A DNA stretch of 64,000 nt from Nematostella vectensis (taxonomy: Eukaryota > Cnidaria > Anthozoa > Actiniaria > Edwardsiidae). The stretch is from contig NC_064045.1 in NCBI RefSeq assembly GCF_932526225.1, positions 496,001 to 560,000 on the forward strand, read 5' to 3'. Numbering within the stretch: position 1 is the stretch's first letter; each line of letters begins with the position of its first letter. The position numbers and the translations under genes are program-made. The notes below the pieces were generated by a model that worked only from the letters and a program-made list of their open reading frames with translations, had not been told where the DNA came from and made no database searches. Of this stretch, positions 24,101 through 37,756 are shown in pieces.

Positions 24101-26700
24101 CAAGTCTGGTACTCTTAACATTATGTGGTGTCATGGAGTAATGTACTCTTACATGAGAGAGAAAGCGTCTTTTGTTTTAATTTTATATTGAAACCTGTGT
24201 CAACAGGTGTAAAGTGTATTAACACTAGCTTTACACCTATAAAATATCAACAACTATCTGTGATAGAAGTGGCTGGCGTAATGACAGCTTGGCTTGCTTG
24301 AATCTCTGCCTTGTATTTGGCTAGAACTAGTTCTTTGATCTCGAACGGGTAAAGGGGCCCATGCAGGTTATTTTTTTTTTACGATATACACCTTATGATT
24401 ATAATTAATGTTCATCGCAATCCCTGCTTCCTAAAGTTACAGCCTAGTGCACCACTGGAGTCCAATGGACTCCGTGAAATTTAAAAATGCATACCGCTAG
24501 TTTTGCCGCTGTTAATTTATCATATACCATTGTTTGGTCTCGCAAATAAATAATAAGAGATACATTATATATCTCAATATATACAGCAATACTTTATATG
24601 TTAATATAATATAAGAGTCTCCAGAGGGACTTTGAAGGCTGTTCCAAAACTGTGCTTATTATACATGTACGACCTACTTTGGGTTTAGAAGTTTGTGAGA
24701 AGTCATTGAATATCTTATTCGGTTTTGATTCTCTGGTTACTGACAAGTCCTGGTGCAGGTGCCAATGGCCAGATTAGAAGAATTCTGGGCTCTTGTCAAA
24801 GTCGTATTCGTTTTTTATTTTTCGGTGTATTGAATAGTCCACATAGTGTTCTTTGTTGAAGGGAAGTCTCAAAACTTCTGGGTTGGACCGCATATGGTAC
24901 TTCTAAGAGCCTCTCGAGAGAACAAGCCTTATCTAGATTTTTTTGGTCCGTCCTGTCACGCCCAGGGCATGCACAAACACGTGAGGGCACCAACCCCCAT
25001 CACTTTTGTAATGGTCCTTCTTCCTTATCACAAGTCTGCTACTCAAAACATTATGTGGTGTCATGGAGTAATGTAGTCTTACATGAGAGAGAAAGCGTCT
25101 TTTGTTTTAATTTTATATTGAAACCTGAGTCAACAGGTGTAAAGTGTATTAACACTAGCTTTACACCTGTAAAATATCAGCAACTATCTGTCATAGAAGT
25201 GGCTGGCGTAAAGACAGCTTGGCTTGCTTGAATCTCTGCCTTGTATTTGGATAGAACTAGTTCTTTGATCTCGAACGGGTAAAGGGGCCCATGCAGGTTA
25301 TTTTTTTTCACGATATACACCTTATAATTATAATTGATGTCCATCGCAATCCCTGCTTCCTAAAGTTAGAGCCTAGTGCACCACTGGAGTCCAATGGACT
25401 CCGAGAAATTTAAAAATTCATACTGCTAGTTTTGCCGCTGTTAATTTAACATATACCATTGTCTGGTGTTGCAAATAAATAATAAGAGATACTTTATACA
25501 TTTCAATATATACAGAAATACTTTATATATTAATATAATATAAGAGTCTCCAGAGGGACTTTGAAGGCTGTTCCAAAAATGTGCTTATTATACATGTACG
25601 ACCTACTTTGGGTTTAGAAGTTTGTGAGAAGTCATTGAATATCTTATTCGGTTTTGATTTATCTGGTGTACTGACTAGTCCTGGTGCAGGTGCCAATGGC
25701 CAGATTAGAAGAGTTCTGGGCTCTTGTCAAAGTCGTATTCGTTTTTTTATTTTTCGGTGTATTGAATAGTCCACATGGTGTTCTTTGTTAAAGGGAAGTC
25801 TCAAAACTTCTGCGTTGGACCGCATATGGTACTTCTAAGAGCCTCTCGAGAGAACCAGCCTTATCTAGATTTTTTTGGTCCGTCCTGTCACGCCCAGGGC
25901 ATGCACAAACACGTGTGGGCCGCACCCACCATCACTTTTGTAATGGTCCCTCTTCCTTATCACAAGTCTGGTACTCTTAACATTATGTGGTGTCATGGAG
26001 TAATGTACTCTTACATGAGAGAGAAAGCGTCTTTTGTTTTAATTTTATATTGAAACCTGTGTCAACAGGTGTAAAGTGTATTAACACTAGCTTTACACCT
26101 ATAAAATATCAACAACTATCTGTGATAGAAGTGGCTGGCGTAATGACAGCTTGGCTTGCTTGAATCTGTCTTGTATTTGGCTAGAACTAGTTCTTTGATC
26201 TCGAACGGGTAAAGGGGCCCATGCAGGTTATTTTTTTTCACGATATACACCTTATAATTATAATTGATGTCCATCGCAATCCCTGCTTCCTAAAGTTAGA
26301 GCCTAGTGCACCACTGGAGTTTAATGGACACCGAGAAATTTAAAAATGCATACTGCTAGTTTTGCCGCTGTTAATTTATCATATACCATTGTCTGGTCTC
26401 GAAAATAAATAATAAGAGATACATTATATATTTCAATATATACAGAAATACTTTATATATTAATATAATATAAGAGTCTCCAGAGGGACTTTGAAGGCTG
26501 TTCCAAAACTGTGCTTATTATACATGTACGACCTACTTTGGGTTTAGAAGTTTGTGAGAAGTCATTGAATATCTTATTCGGTTTTGATTCTCTGGTTACT
26601 GACAAGTCCTGGTGCAGGTGCTAATGGCCAGATTAGAAGAGTTCTGGGCTCTTGTCAAAGTCGTATTCGTTTTTTTTTTCGGTGTTTTGAATAGTCCACA
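18150..26700 (+). repeat. Five-monomer duplication in tandem, period 4,640 bp
   Basis: Units F G C D at 18,352, 19,276, 20,206 and 21,137 recur at 22,992, 23,916, 24,846 and 25,778, with differences of 4,640, 4,640, 4,640 and 4,641 bp. The E units between them (22,062 and 26,703) keep the register. Shared rare features are AAAGTAGTATTCG in G, TTATGATTATAA after G, and CTCGAACAGGTAAAG. Copy-specific changes include CTTTACATT at 19,475 and TTTTTTAATGG at 24,077. Confidence 0.85.
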
Positions 26701-29700
26701 TGGTGTTCTTTGTTGAAGGGAAGTCTCAAAACTTCTGGGTTGGACCGCATGTGGTACTTCTAAGAGCCTCTCGAGAGAACAAGCCTTATCTAGATTTTTT
26801 TGGTCCGTCCTGTCACGCCCAGGGCATGCACAAACACGTGTGGGCACCAACCCCTATCACTTTTGTAATGGTCCTTCTTCCCTATCACAAGTCTGCTACT
26901 CATAACATTATGTGGTGTCATGGAGTAATGTACTCTAACATGAGAGAGAAAGCGTCTTTTGTTTTAATTTTATATTGAAACCTGTGTCAACAGGTGTAAA
27001 GTGTATTAACACTAGCTTTACACCTGTAAAATATCAGCAACTATCTGTCATAGAAGTGGCTGGCGTAATGACAGCTTGGCTTGCTTGAATCTCTGCCTTG
27101 TATTTGGCTAGAACTTGTTCTTTGATCTCGAACGGGTAAAGGGGCCCATGCAGGTTATTTTTTTTCACGATATACACCTTATAATTATAATTGATGTCCA
27201 TCGCAATCCCTGCTTCCCAAAGTTATAGCCTAGTGCACCACTGGAGTCCAATGGACTCCGTGAAATTTAAAAATTCATACTGCTAGTTTTGCCGCTGTTA
27301 ATTTAACATATACCATTGTCTGGTCTTGCAAATAAATAATAAGAGATACTTTATACATTTCAATATATACAGAAATTTTTTATATATTTATATAATATAA
27401 GAGTCTCCAGAGGGACTGTGAAGGCTGTTCCAAAAATGTGCTTATTATACATGTACGACCTACTTTGGGTTTAGAAGTTTGTGAGAAGTCATTGAATATC
27501 TTATTCGGTTTTGATTTATCTGGTGTACTGACTAGTCCTGGTGCAGGTGCCAATGGCCAGATTAGAAGAGTTCTGGGCTCTTGTCAAAGTCGTATTCGTT
27601 TTTTATTTTTCGGTGTATTGAATAGTCCACATGGTGTTCTTTGTTAAAGGGAAGTCTCAAAACTTCTGGGTTGGACCGCATATGGTACTTCTAAGAGCCT
27701 CTCGAGAGAACCAGCCTTATCTAGATTTTTTTGGTCCGTCCTGTCACGCCCAGGGCATGCACAAACACGTGTGGGCCGCACCCACCATCACTTTTGTAAT
27801 GGTCCCTCTTCCTTATCACAAGTCTGGTACTCTTAACATTATGTGGTGTCATGGAGTAATGTACTCTTACATGAGAGAGAAAGCGTCTTTTGTTTTAATT
27901 TTATATTGAAACCTGTGTCAACAGGTGTAAAGTGTATTAACACTAGCTTTACACCTATAAAATATCAACAACTATCTGTGATAGAAGTGGCTGGCGTAAT
28001 GACAGCTTGGCTTGCTTGAATCTGTCTTGTATTTGGCTAGAACTAGTTCTTTGATCTCGAACAGGTAAAGAGGCCCATGCAGGTTATTTTTTTTCACGAT
28101 ATACACCTTATAATTATAATTGATGTCCATCGCAATCCCTGCTTCCTAAAGTTAGAGCCTAGTGCACCACTGGAGTCTAATGGACACCGAGAAATTTAAA
28201 AATGCATACTGCTAGTTTTGCCGCTGTTAATTTATCATATACCATTGTCTGGTCTCGCAAATAAATAATAAGAGATACATTATATATTTCAATATATACA
28301 GAAATACTTTATATATTAATATAATATAAGAGTCTCCAGAGGGACTTTGAAGGCTGTTCCAAAAATGTGCTTATTATACATGTACGACCTACTTTGGGTT
28401 TAGAAGTTTGTGAGAAGTCATTGAATATCTTATTCGGTTTTGATTCTCTGGTTACTGACAAGTCCTGGTGCAGGTGCTAATGGCCAGATTAGAAGAGTTC
28501 TGGGCTCTTGTCAAAGTCGTATTCGATTTTTTTTTCTGTGTTTTGAATAGTCCACATGGTGTTCTTTGTTGAAGGGAAGTCTCAAAACTTCTGGGTTGGA
28601 CCGCATGTGGTACTTCTAAGAGCCTCTCGAGAGAACAAGCCTTATCTAGATTTTTTTGGTCCGTCCTGTCACGCCCAGGGCATGCACAAACACGTGTGGG
28701 CACCAACCCCTATCACTTTTGTAATGGTCCTTCTTCCCTATCACAAGTCTGCTACTCATAACATTATGTGGTGTCATGGAGTAATGTACTCTAACATGAG
28801 AGAGAAAGCGTCTTTTGTTTTAATTTTATATTGAAACCTGTGTCAACAGGTGTAAAGTGTATTAACACTAGCTTTACACCTGTAAAATATCAGCAACTAT
28901 CTGTGATAGAAGTGGCTGGCGTAATGACAGCTTGGCTTGCTTGAATCTCTGCCTTGTATTTGGCTAGAACTAGTTCTTTGATCTCGAACGGGTAAAGGGG
29001 CCCATGCAGGTTATTTTTTTTCACGATATACACCTTATAATTATAATTGATGTCCATCGCAATCCCTGCTTCCTAAAGTTATAGCCTAGTGCACCACTGG
29101 AGTCCAATGGACTCCGTGAAATTTAAAAATTCATACTGCTAGTTTTGCCGCTGTTAATTTAACATATACCATTGTCTGGTCTTGCAAATAAATAATAAGA
29201 GATACTTTATACATTTCAATATATACAGAAATACTTTATATATTAATATAATATAAGAGTCTCCAGAGGGACTGTGAAGGCTGTTCCAAAAATGTGCTTA
29301 TTATACATGTACGACCTACTTTGGGTTTAGAAGTTTGTGAGAAGTCATTGAATATCTTATTCGGTTTTGATTTATCTGGTGTACTGACTAGTCCTGGTGC
29401 AGGTGCCAATGGCCAGATTAGAAGAGTTCTGGGCTCTTGTCAAAGTCGTATTCGTTTTTTATTTTTCGGTGTATTGAATAGTCCACATGGTGTTCTTTGT
29501 TAAAGGGAAGTCTCAAAACTTCTGGGTTGGACCGCATATGGTACTTCTAAGAGCCTCTCGAGAGAACCAGCCTTATCTAGATTTTTTTGGTCCGTCCTGT
29601 CACGCCCAGGGCATGCACAAACACGTGTGGGCCGCACCCAACTTCACTTTTGTAATGGTCCCTCTTCCTTATCACAAGTCTGGTACTCTTAACATTATGT

Positions 29701-30700
29701 GGTGTCATGGAGTAATGTACTCTTACATGAGAGAGAAAGCGTCTTTTGTTTTAATTTTATATTGAAACCTGTGTCAACAGGTGTAAAGTGTATTAACACT
29801 AGCTTTACACCTATAAAATATCAACAACTATCTGTGATAGAAGTGGCTGGCGTAATGACAGCTTGGCTTGCTTGAATCTGCCTTGTATTTGGCTAGAACT
29901 AGTTCTTTGATCTCGAACGGGTAAAGGGGCCCATGCAGGTTATTTTTTTTCACGATATACACCTTATAATTATAATTGATGTCCATCGCAATCCCTGCTT
30001 CCTAAAGTTAGAGCCTAGTGCACCACTGGAGTCCAATGGACTCCGAGAAATTTAAAAATGCATACTGCTAGTTTTGCCGCTGTTAATTTATCATATACCA
30101 TTGTCTGGTCTCGCAAATAAATAATAAGAGATACATTATATATTTCAATATATACAGAAATACTTTATATATTAATATAATATAAGAGTCTCCAGAGGGA
30201 CTTTGAAGGCTGTTCCAAAACTGTGCTTATTATACATGTACGACCTACTTTGGGTTTAGAAGTTTGTGAGAAGTCATTGAATATCTTATTCGGTTTTGAT
30301 TCTCTGGTTACTGACAAGTCCTGGTGCAGGTGCTAATGGCCAGATTAGAAGAGTTCTGGGCTGTTGCCAAAGTCGTATTCGTTTTTTTTTTTTGGTGTTT
30401 TGAATAGTCCACATGGTGTTCTTTGTTGAAGGGAAGTCTCAAAACTTCTGGGTTGGACCGCATATGGTACTTCTAAGAGCCTCTCGAGAGAACAAGCCTT
30501 ATCTAGATTTTTTTGGTCCGTCCTGTCACGCCCAGGGCATGCACAAACACGTGTGGGCACCAACCCCTATCACTTTTGTAATGGTCCTTCTTCCCTATCA
30601 CAAGTCTGCTACTCATAACATTATGTGGTGTCATGGAGTAATGTACTCTAACATGAGAGAGAAAGCGTCTTTTGTTTTCATTTTATATTGAAACCTGTGT
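25600..30700 (+). repeat. Dimeric D-E repeat, three rounds, period ~1,856 bp
   Basis: D units at 25,778, 27,634 and 29,490 alternate with E units at 26,703, 28,559 and 30,416, giving exact 1,856-1,857 bp steps and alternating unit lengths of about 925 and 931 bp. This is the only part of the window with a simple short higher-order period over three rounds. The third D unit has CACCCAACTTCAC, shared with the unit at 16,495. Confidence 0.85.
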
Positions 30701-31024
30701 CAACAGGTGTAAAGTGTATTAACACTAGCTTTACACCTGTAAAATATCAGCAACTATCTGTGATAGAAGTGGCTGGCGTAATGACAGCTTGGCTTGCTTG
30801 AATCTCTGCCTTGTATTTGGCTAGAACTAGTTCTTTGATCTCGAACGGGTAAAGGGGCCCATGCAGGTTATTTTTTTTTTACGATATACACCTTATAATT
30901 ATAATTGATGTCCATCGCAATCCCTACTTCCTAAAGTTAGAGCCTAGTGCACCACTGGAGTCCAATGGACTCCGTTAAATTTAAAAATGCATACCGCTAG
31001 TTTTGCCGCTGTTAATTTATCATA

Positions 31025-34000
31025 TACCATTGTTTGGTCTCGCAAATAAATAATAAGAGATACATTATATATTTCAATATATACAGCAATACTTTATATG
31101 TTAATAAGAGTCTCCAGAGGGACTGTGAAGGCTGTTCCAAAAATGTGCTTATTATACATGTACGACCTACTTTGGGTTTAGAAGTTTGTGAGAAGTCAAT
31201 GAATATCTTATTCGGTTTTGATTCTCTGGTTACTGACAAGTCCTGGTGCAGGTGCCAATGGCCAGATTAGAAGAATTCTGGGCTCTTGTCAAAGTCGTAT
31301 TCGTTTTTTATTTTTCGGTGTATTGAATAGTCCACATAGTGTTCTTTGTTGAAAGGAAGTCTCAAAACTTTTGGGTTGGACCGCATATGGTACTTCTAAG
31401 AGCCTCTCGAGAGAACAAGCCTTATCTAGATTTTTTTGGTCCGTCCTGTCACGCCCAGGGCATGCACAAACACGTGAGGGCACCAGCCCCCATCACTTTT
31501 GTAATGGTCCTTCTTCCTTATCACAAGTCTGCTACTCATAACATTATGTGGTGTCATGGAGTAATGTACTCTTACATGAGAGAGAAAGCGTCTTTTGTTT
31601 TAATTTTATATTGAAACCTGTGTCAACAGGTGTAAAGTGTATTAACACTAGCTTTACACCTATAAAATATCAACAACTATCTGTGATAGAAGTGGCTGGC
31701 GTAATGACAGCTTGGCTTGCTTGAATCTGCCTTGTATTTGGCTAGAACTAGTTCTTTGATCTCGAACGGGTAAAGGGGCCCATGCAGGTTATTTTTTTTC
31801 ACGATATACACCTTATAATTATAATTGATGTCCATCGCAATCCCTGCTTCCTAAAGTTAGAGCCTAGTGCACCACTGGAGTCCAATGGACTCCGAGAAAT
31901 TTAAAAATGCATACTGCTAGTTTTGCCGCTGTTAATTTATCATATACCATTGTCTGGTCTCGCAAATAAATAATAAGAGATACATTATATATTTCAATAT
32001 ATACAGAAATACTTTATATATTAATATAATATAAGAGTCTCCAGAGGGACTTTGAAGGCTGTTCCAAAACTGTGCTTATTATACATGTACGACCTACTTT
32101 GGGTTTAGAAGTTTGTGAGAAGTCATTGAATATCTTATTCGGTTTTGATTCTCTGGTTACTGACAAGTCCTGGTGCAGGTGCTAATGGCCAGATTAGAAG
32201 AGTTTTTGGCTCTTGTCAAAGTAGTATTCGTTTTTTTTTCGGTGTTTTGAATAGTCCACATGGTGTTCTTTGTTGAAGGGAAGTCTCAAAACTTCTGGGT
32301 TGGACCGCATGTGGTACTTCTAAGAGCCTCTCGAGAGAACAAGCCTTATCTAGATTTTTTTGATCCGTCCTGTCACGCCCAGGGCATGCACAAACACGTG
32401 TGGGCCGCACCCACCATCACTTTTGTAATGGTCCCTCTTCCTTATCACAAGTCTGGTACTCTTAACATTATGTGGTGTCATGGAGTAATGTACTCTTACA
32501 TGAGAGAGAAAGCGTCTTTTGTTTTAATTTTATATTGAAACCTGTGTCAACAGGTGTAAAGTGTATTAACACTAGCTTTACACCTATAAAATATCAACAA
32601 CTATCTGTGATAGAAGTGGCTGGCGTAATGACAGCTTGGCTTGCTTGAATCTGCCTTGTATTTGGCTAGAACTAGTTCTTTGATCTCGAACGGGTAAAGG
32701 GGCCCATGCAGGTTATTTTTTTTCACGATATACACCTTATAATTATAATTGCTGTCCATCGCAATCCCTGCTTCCTAAAGTTAGAGCCTAGTGCACCACT
32801 GGAGTCCAATGGACTCCGAGAAATTTAAAAATGCATACTGCTAGTTTTGCCGCTGTTAATTTATCATATACCATTGTCTGGTCTCGCAAATAAATAATAA
32901 GAGATACATTATATATTTCAATATATACAGAAATACTTTATATATTAATATAATATAAGAGTCTCCAGAGGGACTTTGAAGGCTGTTCCAAAACTGTGCT
33001 TATTATACATGTACGACCTACTTTGGGTTTAGAAGTTTGTGAGAAGTCATTGAATATCTTATTCGGTTTTGATTCTCTGGTTACTGACAAGTCCTGGTGC
33101 AGGTGCTAATGGCCAGATTAGAAGAGTTCTGGGCTCTTGTCAAAGTCGTATTCGTTTTTTTTTTTTTTGGTGTTTTGAATAGTCCACATGGTGTTCTTTG
33201 TTGAAGGGAAGTCTCAAAACTTCTGGGTTGGACCGCATATGGTACTTCTAAGAGCCTCTCGAGAGAACAAGCCTTATCTAGATTTTTTTTGGTCCGTCCT
33301 GTCACGCCCAGGGCATGCACAAACACGTGTGGGCACCAACCCCTATCACTTTTGTAATGGTCCTTCTTCCCTATCACAAGTCTGCTACTCATAACATTAT
33401 GTGGTGTCATGGAGTAATGTACTCTAACATGAGAGAGAAAGCGTCTTTTGTTTTCATTTTATATTGAAACCTGTGTCAACAGGTGTAAAGTGTATTAACA
33501 CTAGCTTTACACCTGTAAAATATCAGCAACTATCTGTGATAGAAGTGGCTGGCGTAATGACAGCTTGGCCTGCTTGAATCTCTGCCTTGTATTTGGCTAG
33601 AACTAGTTCTTTGATCTCGAACGGGTAAAGGGGCCCATGCAGGTTATTTTTTTTTACGATATACACCTTATAATTATAATTGATGTCCATCGCAATCCCT
33701 ACTTCCTAAAGTTAGAGCCTAGTGCACCAATGGAGTCCAATGGACTCCGTGAAATTTAAAAATGCATACCGCTAGTTTTGCCGCTGTTAATTTATCATAT
33801 ACCATTGTTTGGTCTCGCAAATAAATAATAAGAGATACATTATATATTTCAATATATACAGCAATACTTTATATGTTAATATAATATAAGAGTCTCCAGA
33901 GGGACTTTGAAGGCTGTTCCAAAACTGTGCTTATTATACATGTACGACCTACTTTGGGTTTAGAAGTTTGTGAGAAGTCATTGAATATCTTATTCGGTTT

Positions 34001-35903
34001 TGATTCTCTGGTTACTGACAAGTCCTGGTGCAGGTGCCAATGGCCAGATTAGAAGAATTCTGGGCTCTTCTCAAAGTCGTATTCGTTTTTTATTTTTCGG
34101 TGTATTGAATAGTCCACATAGTGTTCTTTGTTGAAGGGAAGTCTCAAAACTTTTGGGTTGGACCGCATATGGTACTTCTAAGAGCCTCTCGAGAGAACAA
34201 GCCTTATCTAGATTTTTTTGGTCCGTCCTGTCACGCCCAGGGCATGCACAAACACGTGAGGGCACCAGCCCCCATCACTTTTGTAATGGTCCTTCTTCCT
34301 TATCACAAGTCTGCTACTCATAACATTATGTGGTGTCATGGAGTAATGTACTCTAACATGAGAGAGAAAGCGTCTTTTGTTTTCATTTTATATTGAAACC
34401 TGTGTCAACAGGTGTAAAGTGTATTAACACTAGCTTTACACCTGTAAAATATCAGCAACTATCTGTGATAGAAGTGGCTGGCGTAAAGACAGCTTGGCTT
34501 GCTTGAATCTCTGCCTTGTATTTGGCTAGAACTAGTTCTTTGATCTCGAACGGGTAAAGAGGCCCATGCAGGATATTTTTTTCACGATATACACCTTATA
34601 ATTATAATTGATGTCCATCGCAATCCCTGCTTCCTAAAGTTAGAGCCTAGTGCACCACTGGGTTTCAATGGACTCCGAGAAATTTAAAAATGCATACTGC
34701 TAGTTTTGCCGCTGTTAATTTATCATATACCATTGTTTGGTCTCGCAAATAAATAATAAGAGATACATTATATATTTCAATATATACAGCAATACTTTAT
34801 ATGTTAATAAGAGTCTCCAGAGGGACTGTGAAGGCTGTTCCAAAAATGTGCTTATTATACATGTACGACCTACTTTGGGTTTAGAAGTTTGTGAGAAGTC
34901 AATGAATATCTTATTCGGTTTTGATTCTCTGGTTACTGACAAGTCCTGGTGCAGGTGCCAATGGCCAGATTAGAAGAATTCTGGGCTCTTGTCAAAGTCG
35001 TATTCGTTTTTTATTTTTCGGTGTATTGAATAGTCCACATAGTGTTCTTTGTTGAAAGGAAGTCTCAAAACTTTTGGGTTGGACCGCATATGGTACTTCT
35101 AAGAGCCTCTCGAGAGAACAAGCCTTATCTAGATTTTTTTGGTCCGTCCTGTCACGCCCAGGGCATGCACAAACACGTGAGGGCACCAGCCCCCATCACT
35201 TTTGTAATGGTCCTTCTTCCTTATCACAAGTCTGCTACTCATAACATTATGTGGTGTCATGGAGTAATGTACTCTTACATGAGAGAGAAAGCGTCTTTTG
35301 TTTTAATTTTATATTGAAACCTGTGTCAACAGGTGTAAAGTGTATTAACACTAGCTTTACACCTATAAAATATCAACAACTATCTGTGATAGAAGTGGCT
35401 GGCGTAATGACAGCTTGGCTTGCTTGAATCTGCCTTGTATTTGGCTAGAACTAGTTCTTTGATCTCGAACGGGTAAAGGGGCCCATGCAGGTTATTTTTT
35501 TTCACGATATACACCTTATAATTATAATTGATGTCCATCGCAATCCCTGCTTCCTAAAGTTAGAGCCTAGTGCACCACTGGAGTCCAATGGACTCCGAGA
35601 AATTTAAAAATGCATACTGCTAGTTTTGCCGCTGTTAATTTATCATATACCATTGTCTGGTCTCGCAAATAAATAATAAGAGATACATTATATATTTCAA
35701 TATATACAGAAATACTTTATATATTAATATAATATAAGAGTCTCCAGAGGGACTTTGAAGGCTGTTCCAAAACTGTGCTTATTATACATGTACGACCTAC
35801 TTTGGGTTTAGAAGTTTGTGAGAAGTCATTGAATATCTTATTCGGTTTTGATTCTCTGGTTACTGACAAGTCCTGGTGCAGGTGCTAATGGCCAGATTAG
35901 AAG
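31025..35903 (+). repeat. Four-monomer copy, lag 3,703 bp, marked by a 7-bp deletion
   Basis: About 31,025-32,200 matches 34,728-35,903. Both have TATGTTAATAAGAGTC where other units have a 7-bp longer AATATAATATAAGAG version. Both also have GACTGTGAAGG, GTCAATGAATATC and TTGAAAGGAAGTC. The units involved are at 31,339 and 35,042. Confidence 0.8.
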
Positions 35904-37505
35904 AGTTCTGGGCTCTTGTCAAAGTCGTATTCGTTTTTTTTTTTTTTTTGGTGTTTTGAATAGTCCACATGGTGTTCTTTGTTGAAGGGAAGTCTCAAAA
36001 CTTCTGGGTTGGACCGCATATGGTACTTCTAAGAGCCTCTCGAGAGAACAAGCCTTATCTAGATTTTTTTTGGTCCGTCCTGTCACGCCCAGGGCATGCA
36101 CAAACACGTGTGGGCACCAACCCCTATCACTTTTGTAATGGTCCTTCTTCCCTATCACAAGTCTGCTTCTCATAACATTATGTGGTGTCATGGAGTAATG
36201 TACTCTAACATGAGAGAGAAAGCGTCTTTTGTTTTCATTTTATATTGAAACCTGTGTCAACAGGTGTAAAGTGTATTAACACTAGCTTTACACCTGTAAA
36301 ATATCAGCAACTATCTGTGATAGAAGTGGCTGGCGTAATGACAGCTTGGCTTGCTTGAATCTCTGCCTTGTATTTGGCTAGAACTAGTTCTTTGATCTCG
36401 AACGGGTAAAGGGGCCCATGCAGGTTATTTTTTTTTTACGATATACACCTTATAATTATAATTGATGTCCATCGCAATCCCTACTTCCTAAAGTTAGAGC
36501 CTAGTGCACCAATGGAGTCCAATGGACTCCGTGAAATTTAAAAATGCATACCGCTAGTTTTGCCGCTGTTAATTTATCATATACCATTGTTTGGTCTCGC
36601 AAATAAATAATAAGAGATACATTATATATTTCAATATATACAGCAATACTTTATATGTTAATATAATATAAGAGTCTCCAGAGGGACTTTGAAGGCTGTT
36701 CCAAAACTGTGCTTATTATACATGTACGACCTACTTTGGGTTTAGAAGTTTGTGAGAAGTCATTGAATATCTTATTCGGTTTTGATTCTCTGGTTACTGA
36801 CAAGTCCTGGTGCAGGTGCCAATGGCCAGATTAGAAGAATTCTGGGCTCTTCTCAAAGTCGTATTCGTTTTTTATTTTTCGGTGTATTGAATAGTCCACA
36901 TAGTGTTCTTTGTTGAAGGGAAGTCTCAAAACTTTTGGGTTGGACCGCATATGGTACTTCTAAGAGCCTCTCGAGAGAACAAGCCTTATCTAGATTTTTT
37001 TGGTCCGTCCTGTCACGCCCAGGGCATGCACAAACACGTGAGGGCACCAGCCCCCATCACTTTTGTAATGGTCCTTCTTCCTTATCACAAGTCTGCTACT
37101 CATAACATTATGTGGTGTCATGGAGTAATGTACTCTAACATGAGAGAGAAAGCGTCTTTTGTTTTCATTTTATATTGAAACCTGTGTCAACAGGTGTAAA
37201 GTGTATTAACACTAGCTTTACACCTGTAAAATATCAGCAACTATCTGTGATAGAAGTGGCTGGCGTAAAGACAGCTTGGCTTGCTTGAATCTCTGCCTTG
37301 TATTTGGCTAGAACTAGTTCTTTGATCTCGAACGGGTAAAGAGGCCCATGCAGGATATTTTTTTCACGATATACACCTTATAATTATAATTGATGTCCAT
37401 CGCAATCCCTGCTTCCTAAAGTTAGAGCCTAGTGCACCACTGGGTTTCAATGGACTCCGAGAAATTTAAAAATGCATACTGCTAGTTTTGCCGCTGTTAA
37501 TTTAA
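32520..37505 (+). repeat. Three-monomer copy, lag ~2,781 bp
   Basis: About 32,520-34,727 matches 35,300-37,505, covering the H and F' units (33,191 and 34,121; 35,972 and 36,903). Shared markers are the extra T in ATTTTTTTTGGTCC, CACCAATGGAGTCC, CTCTTCTCAAAG, CAGGATATTTTTTTCACG and GGGTTTCAATGG. The match ends where AATTTATCATATACC becomes AATTTAACGTATACC. It overlaps the 3,703-bp copy, so at least two exchanges shaped this region. Confidence 0.8.
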
Positions 37506-37756
37506 CGTATACCATTGTCTGGTCTCGCAAATAAATAATAAGAGATACTTTATAAATTTCAATATATACTGAAATACTTTATATATAAATATAATATAAG
37601 AGTCGCCAGAGGGACCTTGAAGGCTTATCCAAAAATGTGCTTATTATACATGTACGACCTACTTTGGGTTTAGAAGTTTGTGAGAAGTCATTGAATATCT
37701 TATTCGGTTTTGATTCTCTGGTGTACTGACTAGTCCTGGTGCAGGTGCCAATGGCA

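Noticed and set aside
33081-33410. 109-codon minus-strand open frame
   Set aside because: It exists because an extra T before GGTCCGTCC and a longer T-run 2 join two frames. Neighbouring units lack it.
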